NCBI GenBank assembly: GCA_945906965.1
Contig: CAMDRP010000008.1
Coordinates: forward strand, 1 to 59,622
Length of the DNA: 59,622 nucleotides
Direction: 5' to 3'
Origin: Opitutus sp. GAS368
GTDB taxonomy: Bacteria; Verrucomicrobiota; Verrucomicrobiia; Opitutales; Opitutaceae
Shown: one piece after another, positions 20,188-28,005 of the stretch
Layout: every line of letters starts with the position of its first letter
Numbering within the stretch: the stretch's first letter is position 1
Position numbers and translations under genes: made by a program
The notes under the pieces: generated by a model
Databases searched by the model: none
Told to the model about the DNA's origin: nothing
The model's input: the letters and a program-made list of their open reading frames with translations, nothing else

Positions 20188-21801
20188 ATGCGCCTGCGCC
20201 TGTCTGTCTTTTTGTTTTTCTTCGCCGGATTTTTTTTCAGCGGTTGCAACCCACGCGAGACGCGCGTCATCACCGGAAACCGTGACGGTATCCTCCACCT
20301 CGGTAACGGCGCCGAACCGCAAGATCTCGATCCACAGCTCATTAGCGCCAGCACCGACCAAAACCTCGCCGTCGCCCTTTTCGAGGGGCTCACGACGCTC
20401 GATGAAAAAACCTCCCAGCCTATCCCTGGTGTAGCCGAGCGCTGGGAAATTTCGCCTGATGGACTCTCCTGGACCTTCCATCTAAGAGCCACCGCCCTTT
20501 GGTCTGATGGCTCGCCACTCACCGCCGATGATTTTGTGCAATCGTGGCGCCGCATCCTTACCCCCGCGCTGGGCGCCGAAAACGCATACCTACTTTATCC
20601 AATCAAATCCGCCGCCGCGCTCAACGACGGTTCCCTTAAAGACCCCGCCGCGCTCGGCGTCACCGCGCCCGATGCCCGCACGCTCGTCGTCACGCTCGAA
20701 CGGCCCACCCCGTATTTTTCGACCCTAACCGCGCTCACCGCACTCTTCCCGATCAACCCACGCGTCCTCGCTAAATTTACGGCGCTCAACCAACGCGGCA
20801 CCGCCTGGACCCTCCCGCCCAACCTCGTCGGCAACGGCCCATTTCTTCTCCGCGAGTGGACGCCCAACGCCCGCCTCATTGTCGAAAAAAATCCGCACTA
20901 CTGGAACGTAAATAAAGTCGCCCTCAAACAGATCGTTTTTTATCCAATCGAAAACCCCGGCGTCGAAGAACGCGATTTTCGCGCCGGCCAACTCCACGCC
21001 ACTTACGAATTGCCCCTATCGAAAGTGGAAACCTATCGCCGCGAATCACCCTCGCTGCTGCGGATCGAGCCCTATCTCGAAACGTTTTTCCTCCGCTTCA
21101 ACGTCGCTAAACCTCCGCTCGACCGCCGCGACGTCCGCGCCGCGCTCGCACGAGCGCTCGATCGTGAGTCGATCACGCGCAACTTACTTTCCGGCACGCG
21201 CATGCCGGCGCACCACTTCACGCCGCCCGACTGCGCCGGCTACACCTCGCGCGCTACCATTCCTGACGATTTCGCCGAAGCCCGTAGGCTTCTAGCTGCC
21301 GCCGGTTTCCCGGGCGGGCGCGGTTTCCCAAAACTTGAACTCCAGATCCGCAACGACGAACTCCACGCCAAAGTCGCCGAGGCCATCCAAGCGATGTGGA
21401 AACGCGAACTCGGCATCGATATTGCCCTCGTCCAACTCGAACAAAAAACGTGGCTGCAAAACCAACAGAGTAAAAATTACACGATCACCACCTCGCGCTG
21501 GGTCGGTGATTTTGTCGATCCCGTCACCTACCTCGAAGTACACCAAACGGGCGGTGGCTACAATTTCAACGGCTGGAGCAATGCGCGCTATGATGAATTA
21601 CTCCGGCGCGCCGCCCTCGCGCCCAACTCGGCGGCACGCCATGAATTTTTCCAACAAGCCGAGGCCGTACTTCTCGACGCCGCGCCGAGCGTGCCGCTTT
21701 TTTTCGGTGCAAGGATTTACCTGCAACAGCCGAGCGTACAGCAATGGTCTCCCGCCCTACTCGGGTTACATCGCTACGGGGAAGTTAAACTCGCGCGTTG
21801 A
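20188..21801 (+). CDS. Oligopeptide-binding lipoprotein (ABC transporter solute-binding protein family 5)
   Basis: Protein of 537 residues of the OppA/DppA (SBP_bac_5) family. A lipoprotein signal peptide ends in the lipobox FSGC (Cys20), so the mature protein is anchored to a membrane. Family features follow: EPQDLDPQLISA, VAERWEISPDGLSWTFHLRA (in part), WSDGSPLTADDFVQSWRRIL and NGPFLLREWTPNARLIVEKNPHYWN. It should capture peptides or related ligands for an Opp-type importer. No permease or ATPase gene is adjacent, so it is an orphan binding protein in this window. The 237-bp upstream region holds an imperfect hairpin (about 20133-20158) but no clear promoter. A small secreted protein gene starts 43 bp downstream. 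Confidence 0.93.
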   Translation: MRLRLSVFLFFFAGFFFSGCNPRETRVITGNRDGILHLGNGAEPQDLDPQLISASTDQNLAVALFEGLTTLDEKTSQPIPGVAERWEISPDGLSWTFHLRATALWSDGSPLTADDFVQSWRRILTPALGAENAYLLYPIKSAAALNDGSLKDPAALGVTAPDARTLVVTLERPTPYFSTLTALTALFPINPRVLAKFTALNQRGTAWTLPPNLVGNGPFLLREWTPNARLIVEKNPHYWNVNKVALKQIVFYPIENPGVEERDFRAGQLHATYELPLSKVETYRRESPSLLRIEPYLETFFLRFNVAKPPLDRRDVRAALARALDRESITRNLLSGTRMPAHHFTPPDCAGYTSRATIPDDFAEARRLLAAAGFPGGRGFPKLELQIRNDELHAKVAEAIQAMWKRELGIDIALVQLEQKTWLQNQQSKNYTITTSRWVGDFVDPVTYLEVHQTGGGYNFNGWSNARYDELLRRAALAPNSAARHEFFQQAEAVLLDAAPSVPLFFGARIYLQQPSVQQWSPALLGLHRYGEVKLAR

Positions 21802-21844
21802 TTTTATTGGCCGCGCGGCCGCATCCCCTCAAACTTCGACCGAC

Positions 21845-22312
21845 ATGCGCTCCGTGCTTACCGCTTTTTTGTTATTCACCTTAGTCTCCTTAGCGCGCGC
21901 CGCGGACGTCGAACTCACGCGCGTCTGGCCAGCGTGGCGCAGCGCAGAATCGTTTGAGCGCATCTCGGAATATTTCAACGGTCAGGAAAACACGGGCCGC
22001 CACACTGTGCTGCGCACGCAACCCAACGCGCGTGCCGGCTACTATTTTCTTATACGCGCCAAAGCCGCGGCAAACACGACCGGGGCTAAATTTGTACTAC
22101 AGATCATCACCCCCGAGGCACCTGAGCCCAAGACCCATACCTTCCCAATCACACTCGGTCCGAAAGAAGCGGTTTTTGATATCGGTCTAACGGGCACGGA
22201 TTGGGCCGGACGTAAAACGCACGCGGTCGCTTGGCGCCTAAGCGTGGTCAACGCCGAAGGCCGCGAACTCGCCAGCCAGCAAAGTTTCCTATGGTCGAAT
22301 CCGGCGCCGTGA
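21845..22312 (+). CDS. Small secreted protein of unknown function
   Basis: Protein of 155 residues beginning at the ATG at 21845. The reading frame is open further upstream, but that part overlaps the binding-protein gene in another frame, and a clear Sec signal peptide (MRSVLTAFLLFTLVSLARAA) starts at the chosen ATG. The mature part looks beta-rich (HTFPITLGPKEAVFDIGLTG, WRLSVVNAEGRELAS) and ends in NPAP. I do not recognise a family. It overlaps the start of the OGG1-like gene by 22 bp, so the two genes are probably translated from one message and coupled. The combination of a periplasmic protein with a DNA glycosylase looks more like genomic compaction than a shared function. Confidence 0.8.
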   Translation: MRSVLTAFLLFTLVSLARAADVELTRVWPAWRSAESFERISEYFNGQENTGRHTVLRTQPNARAGYYFLIRAKAAANTTGAKFVLQIITPEAPEPKTHTFPITLGPKEAVFDIGLTGTDWAGRKTHAVAWRLSVVNAEGRELASQQSFLWSNPAP

Positions 22313-23250
22313 ATCTTAAAGGTTGGACCGACTGGCGACCGCTCGCGCTAGCGACGCCACCCAACTCAGCTGTACTCGCAGAAACGATCGACGGTGGGCA
22401 GGCGTTTCGGTGGCAGCGTGCAGCGGACGAGATTTGGCTGGGGCAATGGGATCGCCACCTCGCGCGCCTGCGTCTCGGCGTAGCGGGTCGGCTGGAATGG
22501 TCGGCAGCCACAGCGGGGACAGAGGCGGCGCTGAGCACGTATCTCGACTCTAACCGCGATGCGCGGGAACTGGCGGATACGTTACCGTGGCGCAGCGATG
22601 TGCATCTAGCGCACTGCATCGCCGCGTTTCCAGGACTGAGGATTTTGCGGCAACCGTTCGGCGAGACCTTGCTGGGATTTTTGTGCAGCGCGACCAAGCA
22701 GATCGTGCAGATCAAGCAAATGATGGCGCTGCTCGCCGCGCGGCATGGTGCGGTGATTGCTGCCGAGGGCGCAACGGATGTGAAGGACGGGGGCGGGGAT
22801 GCACGGATGGGCCGATGGTCGGTCCCCAACTACCACCGATTGCCGACGTGGACGGAGATCGCGGCGGTGCCGGAGGCAGAGTTGCGCGGGTGTCTACTGG
22901 GATTTCGCGCACGCTACATTCACCAAACAGCGCAATTCATCGCGGCAAATCCGGGCTGGCTAGAGGAAACGGAGGCGTTGCCCTACACGGAGGCGAAGGC
23001 GCGACTAGTCACATTGCCCGGCGTGGGGGAAAAAGTCGCGGATTGCGTGCTACTGTTCGGCGCAGGGCGACTGGAGGCGTTTCCAGTGGATGTGTGGATT
23101 TTGAAAACGATGGCGGCGAGGTACGGGCTCGACGGATGGAAGCCGGCACAGGTGGCGCAGTTTGGACGCGCGCACTTCGGTCCGCTGGCCGGTTTGGCGC
23201 AGCAATATCTTTTCGCATGGGAGCGGGCCGAGGCGCGGCGCGGCACGTAA
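22291..23250 (+). CDS. OGG1-like 8-oxoguanine DNA glycosylase (HhH-GPD)
   Basis: Base-excision repair enzyme of 319 residues. The start is the ATG at 22291; an upstream in-frame start would extend it into a basic, non-homologous leader. The N-terminal OGG domain includes GGQAFRW, matching the glycine region used for 8-oxoG recognition in OGG1. The helix-hairpin-helix LPGVGEKVADC supplies the catalytic Lys248, and PVDVW supplies Asp267; these fall almost exactly on human Lys249 and Asp268. It should remove oxidised purines and act as a bifunctional glycosylase/AP lyase. The OGG1 asparagine loop (FICSSNNNIARI in human) reads FLCSATKQIVQI here, so substrate or opposite-base preference may differ. 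The gene overlaps the preceding one by 22 bp. Its wobble positions are G-rich. Confidence 0.9.
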   Translation: MVESGAVNLKGWTDWRPLALATPPNSAVLAETIDGGQAFRWQRAADEIWLGQWDRHLARLRLGVAGRLEWSAATAGTEAALSTYLDSNRDARELADTLPWRSDVHLAHCIAAFPGLRILRQPFGETLLGFLCSATKQIVQIKQMMALLAARHGAVIAAEGATDVKDGGGDARMGRWSVPNYHRLPTWTEIAAVPEAELRGCLLGFRARYIHQTAQFIAANPGWLEETEALPYTEAKARLVTLPGVGEKVADCVLLFGAGRLEAFPVDVWILKTMAARYGLDGWKPAQVAQFGRAHFGPLAGLAQQYLFAWERAEARRGT

Positions 23251-23278
23251 GCGGGAGGCGCGGAGTAACGCGAAGCAA

Positions 23279-24304
23279 CTAGGCGTTGATCTGCAAGGCG
23301 GCGACTTGGGCGCGCAGGACATCTCCGAGTGCGAGCAGATGCGTGGTCGCGGGATAAGCAGGCCAAGGCGCGAGAGCGGCAGTAGCATGCGCAAGTTCGT
23401 CATGAATGCAGGTAGTCACGGCAGCGAATACACCTAGGTCGTTCATTTGCTGGAGGCGGAGCGCAAGCTGAGGTGGACGTTTACCGGTGATTTCCTCGGA
23501 GAGGAGTTGGCGCTCAGCAGCGGGGAGGCGTTCGCTGAGGGTAATCAGAGGGAGCGTGAGTTTGCCGCTAGCAAGATCGGTACCTAGGGTTTTACCGATG
23601 CGGGCTTCGGTACCGAAGTAATCGGCAAGGTCGTCGTAAATTTGGTAAGCGATGCCGAGGTGGCGGCCAAAGCGGGCGGCGGCATCGGCGCAAGCGGGCT
23701 CGGCGCCAGAGAGTTTAGCGCCTAGGAAGCAGGAGACGCGGAATAATTCGGCGGTCTTGAGGTCGATGATGCGCTGGTAATCGGCGAGGGAAATGTTGAG
23801 CGAGCCGCGGCGGAGAGTTTGGACGATCTCGCCAGCGCAGACGCGGCGCGTGGATTCGGAGACGGCGGCGCAGATTTCGGTGGTGGGAAATTGCGTGGCA
23901 AGGTGGAGCGCATGGGCGAAGAGCGCATCACCGAGAAGCACGGCTGCAACGGGGCCGAATTCACGGGCCGCGGTGCGACGGCTGCGACGAACGACAGCTT
24001 CGTCCATGATGTCGTCGTGCACAAGCGTGGCGAGATGGACGAGTTCGACGACGGCGGCGACGCGGACGAGGTCTGGCGTGATGGCTCCGGGGCCGCGCCA
24101 GCCGCTTAAAAAAACGAGCGCGGGTCGGATACGTTTGCCCGAAGTATCGATGCAGTAATCAGCCATGGCCCGAATCTCGGGCTCAAAGGACTCCAGTTGA
24201 GCGTGTAGAAAGCGGTCGAGTTCGGCCATGTGGGGCGCGAGATGAGCAAACACGCCGGCAAAGGCGGGCTTGGGGCTGGGCGCGGTAGAGGCTTCGCGGT
24301 TCAT
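23279..24304 (-). CDS. Polyprenyl diphosphate synthase (long-chain, class 1 trans-isoprenyl)
   Basis: Protein of 341 residues of the polyprenyl_synt family, probably making the octaprenyl- or longer diphosphate side chain of a quinone. The isopentenyl-diphosphate-binding GKRIRPALV lies at residues 57-65. The first aspartate-rich motif is DDIMD at 97-101, and the second is DDLADYFG, preceded by YQIY. Product length cannot be read with confidence from the residues before the first motif. The start is the ATG at 24304; no Shine-Dalgarno is seen. It is convergent with the OGG1-like gene (28 bp between stop codons). The roughly 350-bp leader upstream contains a terminator hairpin (24384-24410) pointing the same way, so an independent promoter must lie between that hairpin and 24304. 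Confidence 0.93.
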   Translation of the reverse strand: MNREASTAPSPKPAFAGVFAHLAPHMAELDRFLHAQLESFEPEIRAMADYCIDTSGKRIRPALVFLSGWRGPGAITPDLVRVAAVVELVHLATLVHDDIMDEAVVRRSRRTAAREFGPVAAVLLGDALFAHALHLATQFPTTEICAAVSESTRRVCAGEIVQTLRRGSLNISLADYQRIIDLKTAELFRVSCFLGAKLSGAEPACADAAARFGRHLGIAYQIYDDLADYFGTEARIGKTLGTDLASGKLTLPLITLSERLPAAERQLLSEEITGKRPPQLALRLQQMNDLGVFAAVTTCIHDELAHATAALAPWPAYPATTHLLALGDVLRAQVAALQINA

Positions 24305-24383
24305 GACTACGGCGAACCTTTAGGTGAGAAATGGAAATAAACAATCCCGGTGTCGAAATAGCACGAGTCCGCTAGATAGGCAC

Positions 24384-24410
24384 AAAAAAGGCCGGTCGTG
24401 AAAACCAGCC
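24384..24410 (-). terminator. Orphan intrinsic terminator
   Basis: On the minus strand GGCTGGT pairs with ACCGGCC (7 bp, one G-T) across a 7-nt loop and is followed by six T residues (24389-24384). The nearest upstream gene, the COX24-domain gene, already has its own terminator, so this one appears to end a separate short transcript of about 160 nt or less. Confidence 0.65.
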
Positions 24411-24571
24411 CAGGAGATAAGGATACGGAATAGGTTTAAAAAATTAGTACACTTTAACGAGGTCAAAGCAGGGGATAGCGCCAAGTTAACCTAGAACAGA
24501 CGAGAGCGACAAAAGATAGTAAATTGCACAAAACCGACCAGTGGACACTCCTGATAGACAATCAGATGCGC

Positions 24572-24600
24572 AAAAAAACCGCCGCTCAAATGCGGCGGTT
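24572..24600 (-). terminator. Intrinsic terminator of the COX24-domain gene
   Basis: A perfect 9-bp stem AACCGCCGC/GCGGCGGTT with a 6-nt loop (24586-24591) is followed on the minus strand by a run of seven T residues. It lies 50 bp past the stop of the 33-residue protein gene. Confidence 0.88.
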
Positions 24601-24650
24601 GGATCCAGGTAACTGGATTAAGGAATGCGACGCGGTGGACCGCGCGGACC

Positions 24651-24752
24651 TTACTGCTGCCAAGAACGCTTCTTATGGCGATGCGACTTCAAGCGCTTGC
24701 GACGCTTGTGCTTGTTCATCTTCAGACGACGTTTCTTTTTCAGGTTACCCAT
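24651..24752 (-). CDS. AURKAIP1/COX24-domain mini-protein (33 residues)
   Basis: A tiny gene read from the minus strand: ATG at 24752, TAA at 24651-24653. The product has 33 residues and is extremely basic ([18 protein letters not shown], then [15 protein letters not shown]). The pattern [12 protein letters not shown] is typical of bacterial AURKAIP1/COX24-domain proteins, related to the mitochondrial small-subunit protein mS38 and thought to be ribosome-associated. The reading frame is short, but it has a perfect intrinsic terminator 50 bp downstream and strong family resemblance. There is no Shine-Dalgarno. The next gene upstream on the same strand is the AddA-like gene, which ends 85 bp before; a role of the mini-protein in translation is inference from the family. 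Confidence 0.88.
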   Translation of the reverse strand: MGNLKKKRRLKMNKHKRRKRLKSHRHKKRSWQQ

Positions 24753-24837
24753 GGTGCTTGAGAATTGGTGAAGGGTCACCGTGTAACCACCCCTACAGCC
24801 TGTAAAGCGAATTTATCCAACCTTACAAAGATACGAA

Positions 24838-27800
24838 TCAGCCCGCCGCCACTACCCGTTCCATCCGCCGCAAACGCGTGAACACCAGGCAACACTCCAC
24901 CCGCCCTACCGAAACCTTGGCCAACACCGCCACCACACGCCGATAAAGATTCAACTGTCCCGCGTGGCGCGCGACCGCGGTGGCAACCTCCGCGTCTGTG
25001 CCCACCCGATCGGTCTTATAATCTACGATAAGCGCTCGCGTCGTAACACCCGAGGCATCGCGCTCCACCACCACGCGATCAAAAACCCCCGTCACCCACG
25101 CCCCATCGAGCACCATTTCAAACGCTCGCTCACGCCACACCTCAACCAATTCGCTCAGCGGCTTCGACCAAACTGAAGCCATCGCCGATGCCCCCAGACA
25201 AGCCAACCCCTCGGCCACGGCCTCGTTATCCGCTCCATATTTATCCCGCCATAACGCCGCCCAACGCTCTATCGCACCAGTACCATCGAGCCACTCCACT
25301 TCCGCAAAAAGCTCGTGCACGGCCGTGCCGAAGTCCGCCCCCTCGTTTCTGTTTAGCGCAAAAACCAACGACCCACTCACCCCACTCTGTTTCAAGGCCG
25401 AAGGCGTCCGCGCCGGCCGACGTGCCGCCCGCCGTACCCAAGCAGTCGGCGTCAGCCGCGAAAGGTCATTTTCCGCCGCCAGCTTCGGCGATTTAAACTT
25501 AATCTCATCAAACCACCGCGCTTCACCGGTGCTCCATGTTTCACCCAGCGCATCGTGCAGCAACCGCGTAAAATTCTGCGACTTCGAAGTATTCTTCGTC
25601 GGCTCCGTCACTAAAATCATCGCCCGTTTCGCCCGCGTCATCGCCACATATAGCAGGCACAAATTCTCATAAGCCGCCTCACTCTCTGCCACGGCCATAT
25701 GAGACGCCAACACCGGTTCATGCTTAGCAAAAATTTTGTTCGGCAAATCCAACACCCACTCGATCGAACGATCCTCCGTGCGTTGCACGGCCAACCCGCT
25801 CCGGCGCGAGGCGAGCGTTTTACCCTCCAAATCAGGTAAAATCACCAGATCGAAACCCAAGCCCTTCGCCTTGTGCACCGTCATCACGCGCACCACCCCG
25901 AGGGTGTCGGCCTCACGCACCGTGTAACCTTCCATAAATTCCAAAAACTCCGCTACATCCCGGCTGCCACCTTCATCAAAACGTTCCGCCGCTGCGACCA
26001 ACAAACGCCCGCGCTCCCGGCTAAATTCATCATCTTTCAACGCCGATTCGAGCCGACGCAACCAACCCTCCAGCGTGCCCGCGAAACCGAGCGCCTGCAC
26101 CTCCGCCAACACCCGCAACGTCAACGCATCGCTCCCCACTAACCCCTCCACTTGGAGCCACGGCTCCAGCGGCGACATCCGCACGTGCTCTCGCGCTAAC
26201 GTGTCGCCCGGAAACGCCGCCGCCCGCAACAACGCCAGCAAAGCCACCGTCAACAGATTGTCCGTCGCTACGCACAGATCACTCTCCGCCAACGCCGCTA
26301 CCCCACCCTCGCGGCGCAAATATTCCGCCAACGCCGCGGCCGTTTTATTTTGCTGCACCAAGACCACCACCGTCAGTCCGCGCCGCGCCGGTTCCACCTC
26401 GCGCAAAATCTTTAACGTCTCCGCAAACCTTCCCTCCTCATCCAGCGCATGCCGCAACTCCGCGAACCCCACCGCCGCCTCATCCGCGCTCGTATGCGCC
26501 CGCCACTCCCGGTTCCACTCGTTCGCTGCCGCCACTGGGACCGATGCGCCCAGGACCTCCGCCGCGCCGAACACCGCGTTCACCATCGCGATCACCGCCG
26601 GCGTCGAACGCCACGACACATCCAAACGCCCTTCCACGATTTTTCCCGGCGCGCTCGCGTTGTAGTGATTAAAAATTTCGCGAAACAACCGAGGATCGCC
26701 CCCGCGCCACGCGTAAATCGCCTGCTTCACATCGCCCACGTAAAACAAGCTCCGGCGGCCCTCGGCGTCCTGCACCGCCTCGTCGATTAGATTACGCAAC
26801 ACGCTCCACTGCTCGTAGCTCGTGTCTTGAAATTCATCCAGTAACCAATGATCGAACTTCGCGTCGAGTCGCCAATCGATCAACAGCCGCGCCTCCTCCG
26901 CATCACGCCCCAGTCCGTCGCTTTCCTGCGCCAAGGCCGGCGCGCCCGCGCCCGGCAACAACCGCCGCAACACATCCGCAAACGTCAACCGCCCCGCGCG
27001 CCGCACGAGCGCATCATAAGTCATCTCATAGCTGCGCAACACCGCGAAAATCCCCCGCGTCATCTCCAATCGCCGCGTCAACTCAGCGCCCGCGATTCCT
27101 TCCACGACTCCGCGCAACGCCGCGCGCGCGTCCTCGCTGAGCGCGACTTTTTTCCGTTCGATCGTCACTTCCTCCAGCGCAGGCCACGCCGCCAACGCGT
27201 TTTTCAACAAATACTCGAGCGGCCCCGGTAAAACTGCGCCGGGCACCCATTCCTCCAGCGCCGCAAAGAAATGTTCCACGCGCTCGCGTTGTTTTTCGCT
27301 CCATGGCTCGGTCGCCCACGCCGCGCGCAAGGCCTGCGCGGCCGCCGCGCGCCCATCCACCGCCGCGAGCCACGCGCAACCCGCCGGCCAGATCCGCCCG
27401 GCATCACCCCATTGGTCCGCCGCCGATGCCGCCAAAAAATCTTCCCCGTGCTCATCAAGAAATTGATCGAGCACACGCGTCAGCCGTTTTTCTTCCACGC
27501 CGAAGGTCGCCCGTTTGAACGCCTCGATAAACTCGCGCTGCGCCGCGTCCGGCTCGCCCGCCGCCGTAAACATCTGCTGCAACACGCGCCGCCGCTCGCG
27601 CGCCGCCGCGGAAGCCTCGAGGATTTGAAATTCTCCATCGAGCCCGAGCTCGAGCGGGAAATTCTGCACGACGCGCGCGAAAAATCCATCCAGCGTCCCG
27701 AGATTTAAACGCGGCATCGCCGTCACCACCACGCGCAACAACCGCAAAAAGTCCGCCGCACCCAACGTCGGCGCACCGATCTCCACCGCCAATTTTTCGG

Positions 27801-28005
27801 CTTTCGTCGTATCTGTCGCAGCAGACGCTAATTTTTTCAAAATCTCATCAAAAAATTCTCCCGCCGCTTTCCGCGTAAACGTCAGCGCCACGATCCGCTC
27901 CGGCGCGGCCCCGTGCGCCAGCAAGCGCACAAAGCGATTCGTCAACGCGTAGGTTTTGCCCGAGCCTGCCGAGGCCAAAATCATCTCATGTTGCAGCGCC
28001 TTCAT
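24838..28005 (-). CDS. AddA/RecB-like UvrD helicase with C-terminal PD-(D/E)XK nuclease
   Basis: Protein of 1055 residues, likely the active helicase subunit of an end-resection complex. Superfamily 1 motifs are visible in order: Walker A ASAGSGKT at residues 11-18, DEFQDTS (motif II), LDVSWRS (motif IV), MTVHKAKGLGFD (motif V) and YVAMTRAKR (motif VI). The C-terminus has the nuclease signature (GTAVHELF, then VTGVFDRVV and IVDYKTDR). The start is the ATG at 28005: it overlaps the TGA of the AddB-like gene as ATGA and is preceded by a good Shine-Dalgarno (GGGAGGAA), so translation is coupled. The likely role is processing double-strand breaks for RecA loading, or degrading foreign linear DNA. 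Chi recognition cannot be judged. Codons end mainly in G. Confidence 0.93.
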   Translation of the reverse strand: MKALQHEMILASAGSGKTYALTNRFVRLLAHGAAPERIVALTFTRKAAGEFFDEILKKLASAATDTTKAEKLAVEIGAPTLGAADFLRLLRVVVTAMPRLNLGTLDGFFARVVQNFPLELGLDGEFQILEASAAARERRRVLQQMFTAAGEPDAAQREFIEAFKRATFGVEEKRLTRVLDQFLDEHGEDFLAASAADQWGDAGRIWPAGCAWLAAVDGRAAAAQALRAAWATEPWSEKQRERVEHFFAALEEWVPGAVLPGPLEYLLKNALAAWPALEEVTIERKKVALSEDARAALRGVVEGIAGAELTRRLEMTRGIFAVLRSYEMTYDALVRRAGRLTFADVLRRLLPGAGAPALAQESDGLGRDAEEARLLIDWRLDAKFDHWLLDEFQDTSYEQWSVLRNLIDEAVQDAEGRRSLFYVGDVKQAIYAWRGGDPRLFREIFNHYNASAPGKIVEGRLDVSWRSTPAVIAMVNAVFGAAEVLGASVPVAAANEWNREWRAHTSADEAAVGFAELRHALDEEGRFAETLKILREVEPARRGLTVVVLVQQNKTAAALAEYLRREGGVAALAESDLCVATDNLLTVALLALLRAAAFPGDTLAREHVRMSPLEPWLQVEGLVGSDALTLRVLAEVQALGFAGTLEGWLRRLESALKDDEFSRERGRLLVAAAERFDEGGSRDVAEFLEFMEGYTVREADTLGVVRVMTVHKAKGLGFDLVILPDLEGKTLASRRSGLAVQRTEDRSIEWVLDLPNKIFAKHEPVLASHMAVAESEAAYENLCLLYVAMTRAKRAMILVTEPTKNTSKSQNFTRLLHDALGETWSTGEARWFDEIKFKSPKLAAENDLSRLTPTAWVRRAARRPARTPSALKQSGVSGSLVFALNRNEGADFGTAVHELFAEVEWLDGTGAIERWAALWRDKYGADNEAVAEGLACLGASAMASVWSKPLSELVEVWRERAFEMVLDGAWVTGVFDRVVVERDASGVTTRALIVDYKTDRVGTDAEVATAVARHAGQLNLYRRVVAVLAKVSVGRVECCLVFTRLRRMERVVAAG

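Larger units (their letters stand above)
24305..24650. other. Intergenic region with an orphan terminator; candidate small-RNA locus
   Basis: 346 bp between the polyprenyl synthase start and the COX24-domain gene stop. It contains the terminator of the COX24-domain gene (24572-24600) and, about 160 bp further along the minus strand, a second terminator-like hairpin (24384-24410). No protein gene of convincing length lies between them; the only reading frame I see there is about 20 codons. It is AT-richer than its surroundings. Confidence 0.5.

Noticed and set aside
21335-21844. Upstream extension of the small secreted protein gene
   Set aside because: It overlaps the binding-protein gene out of frame, and a clean signal peptide starts at 21845.
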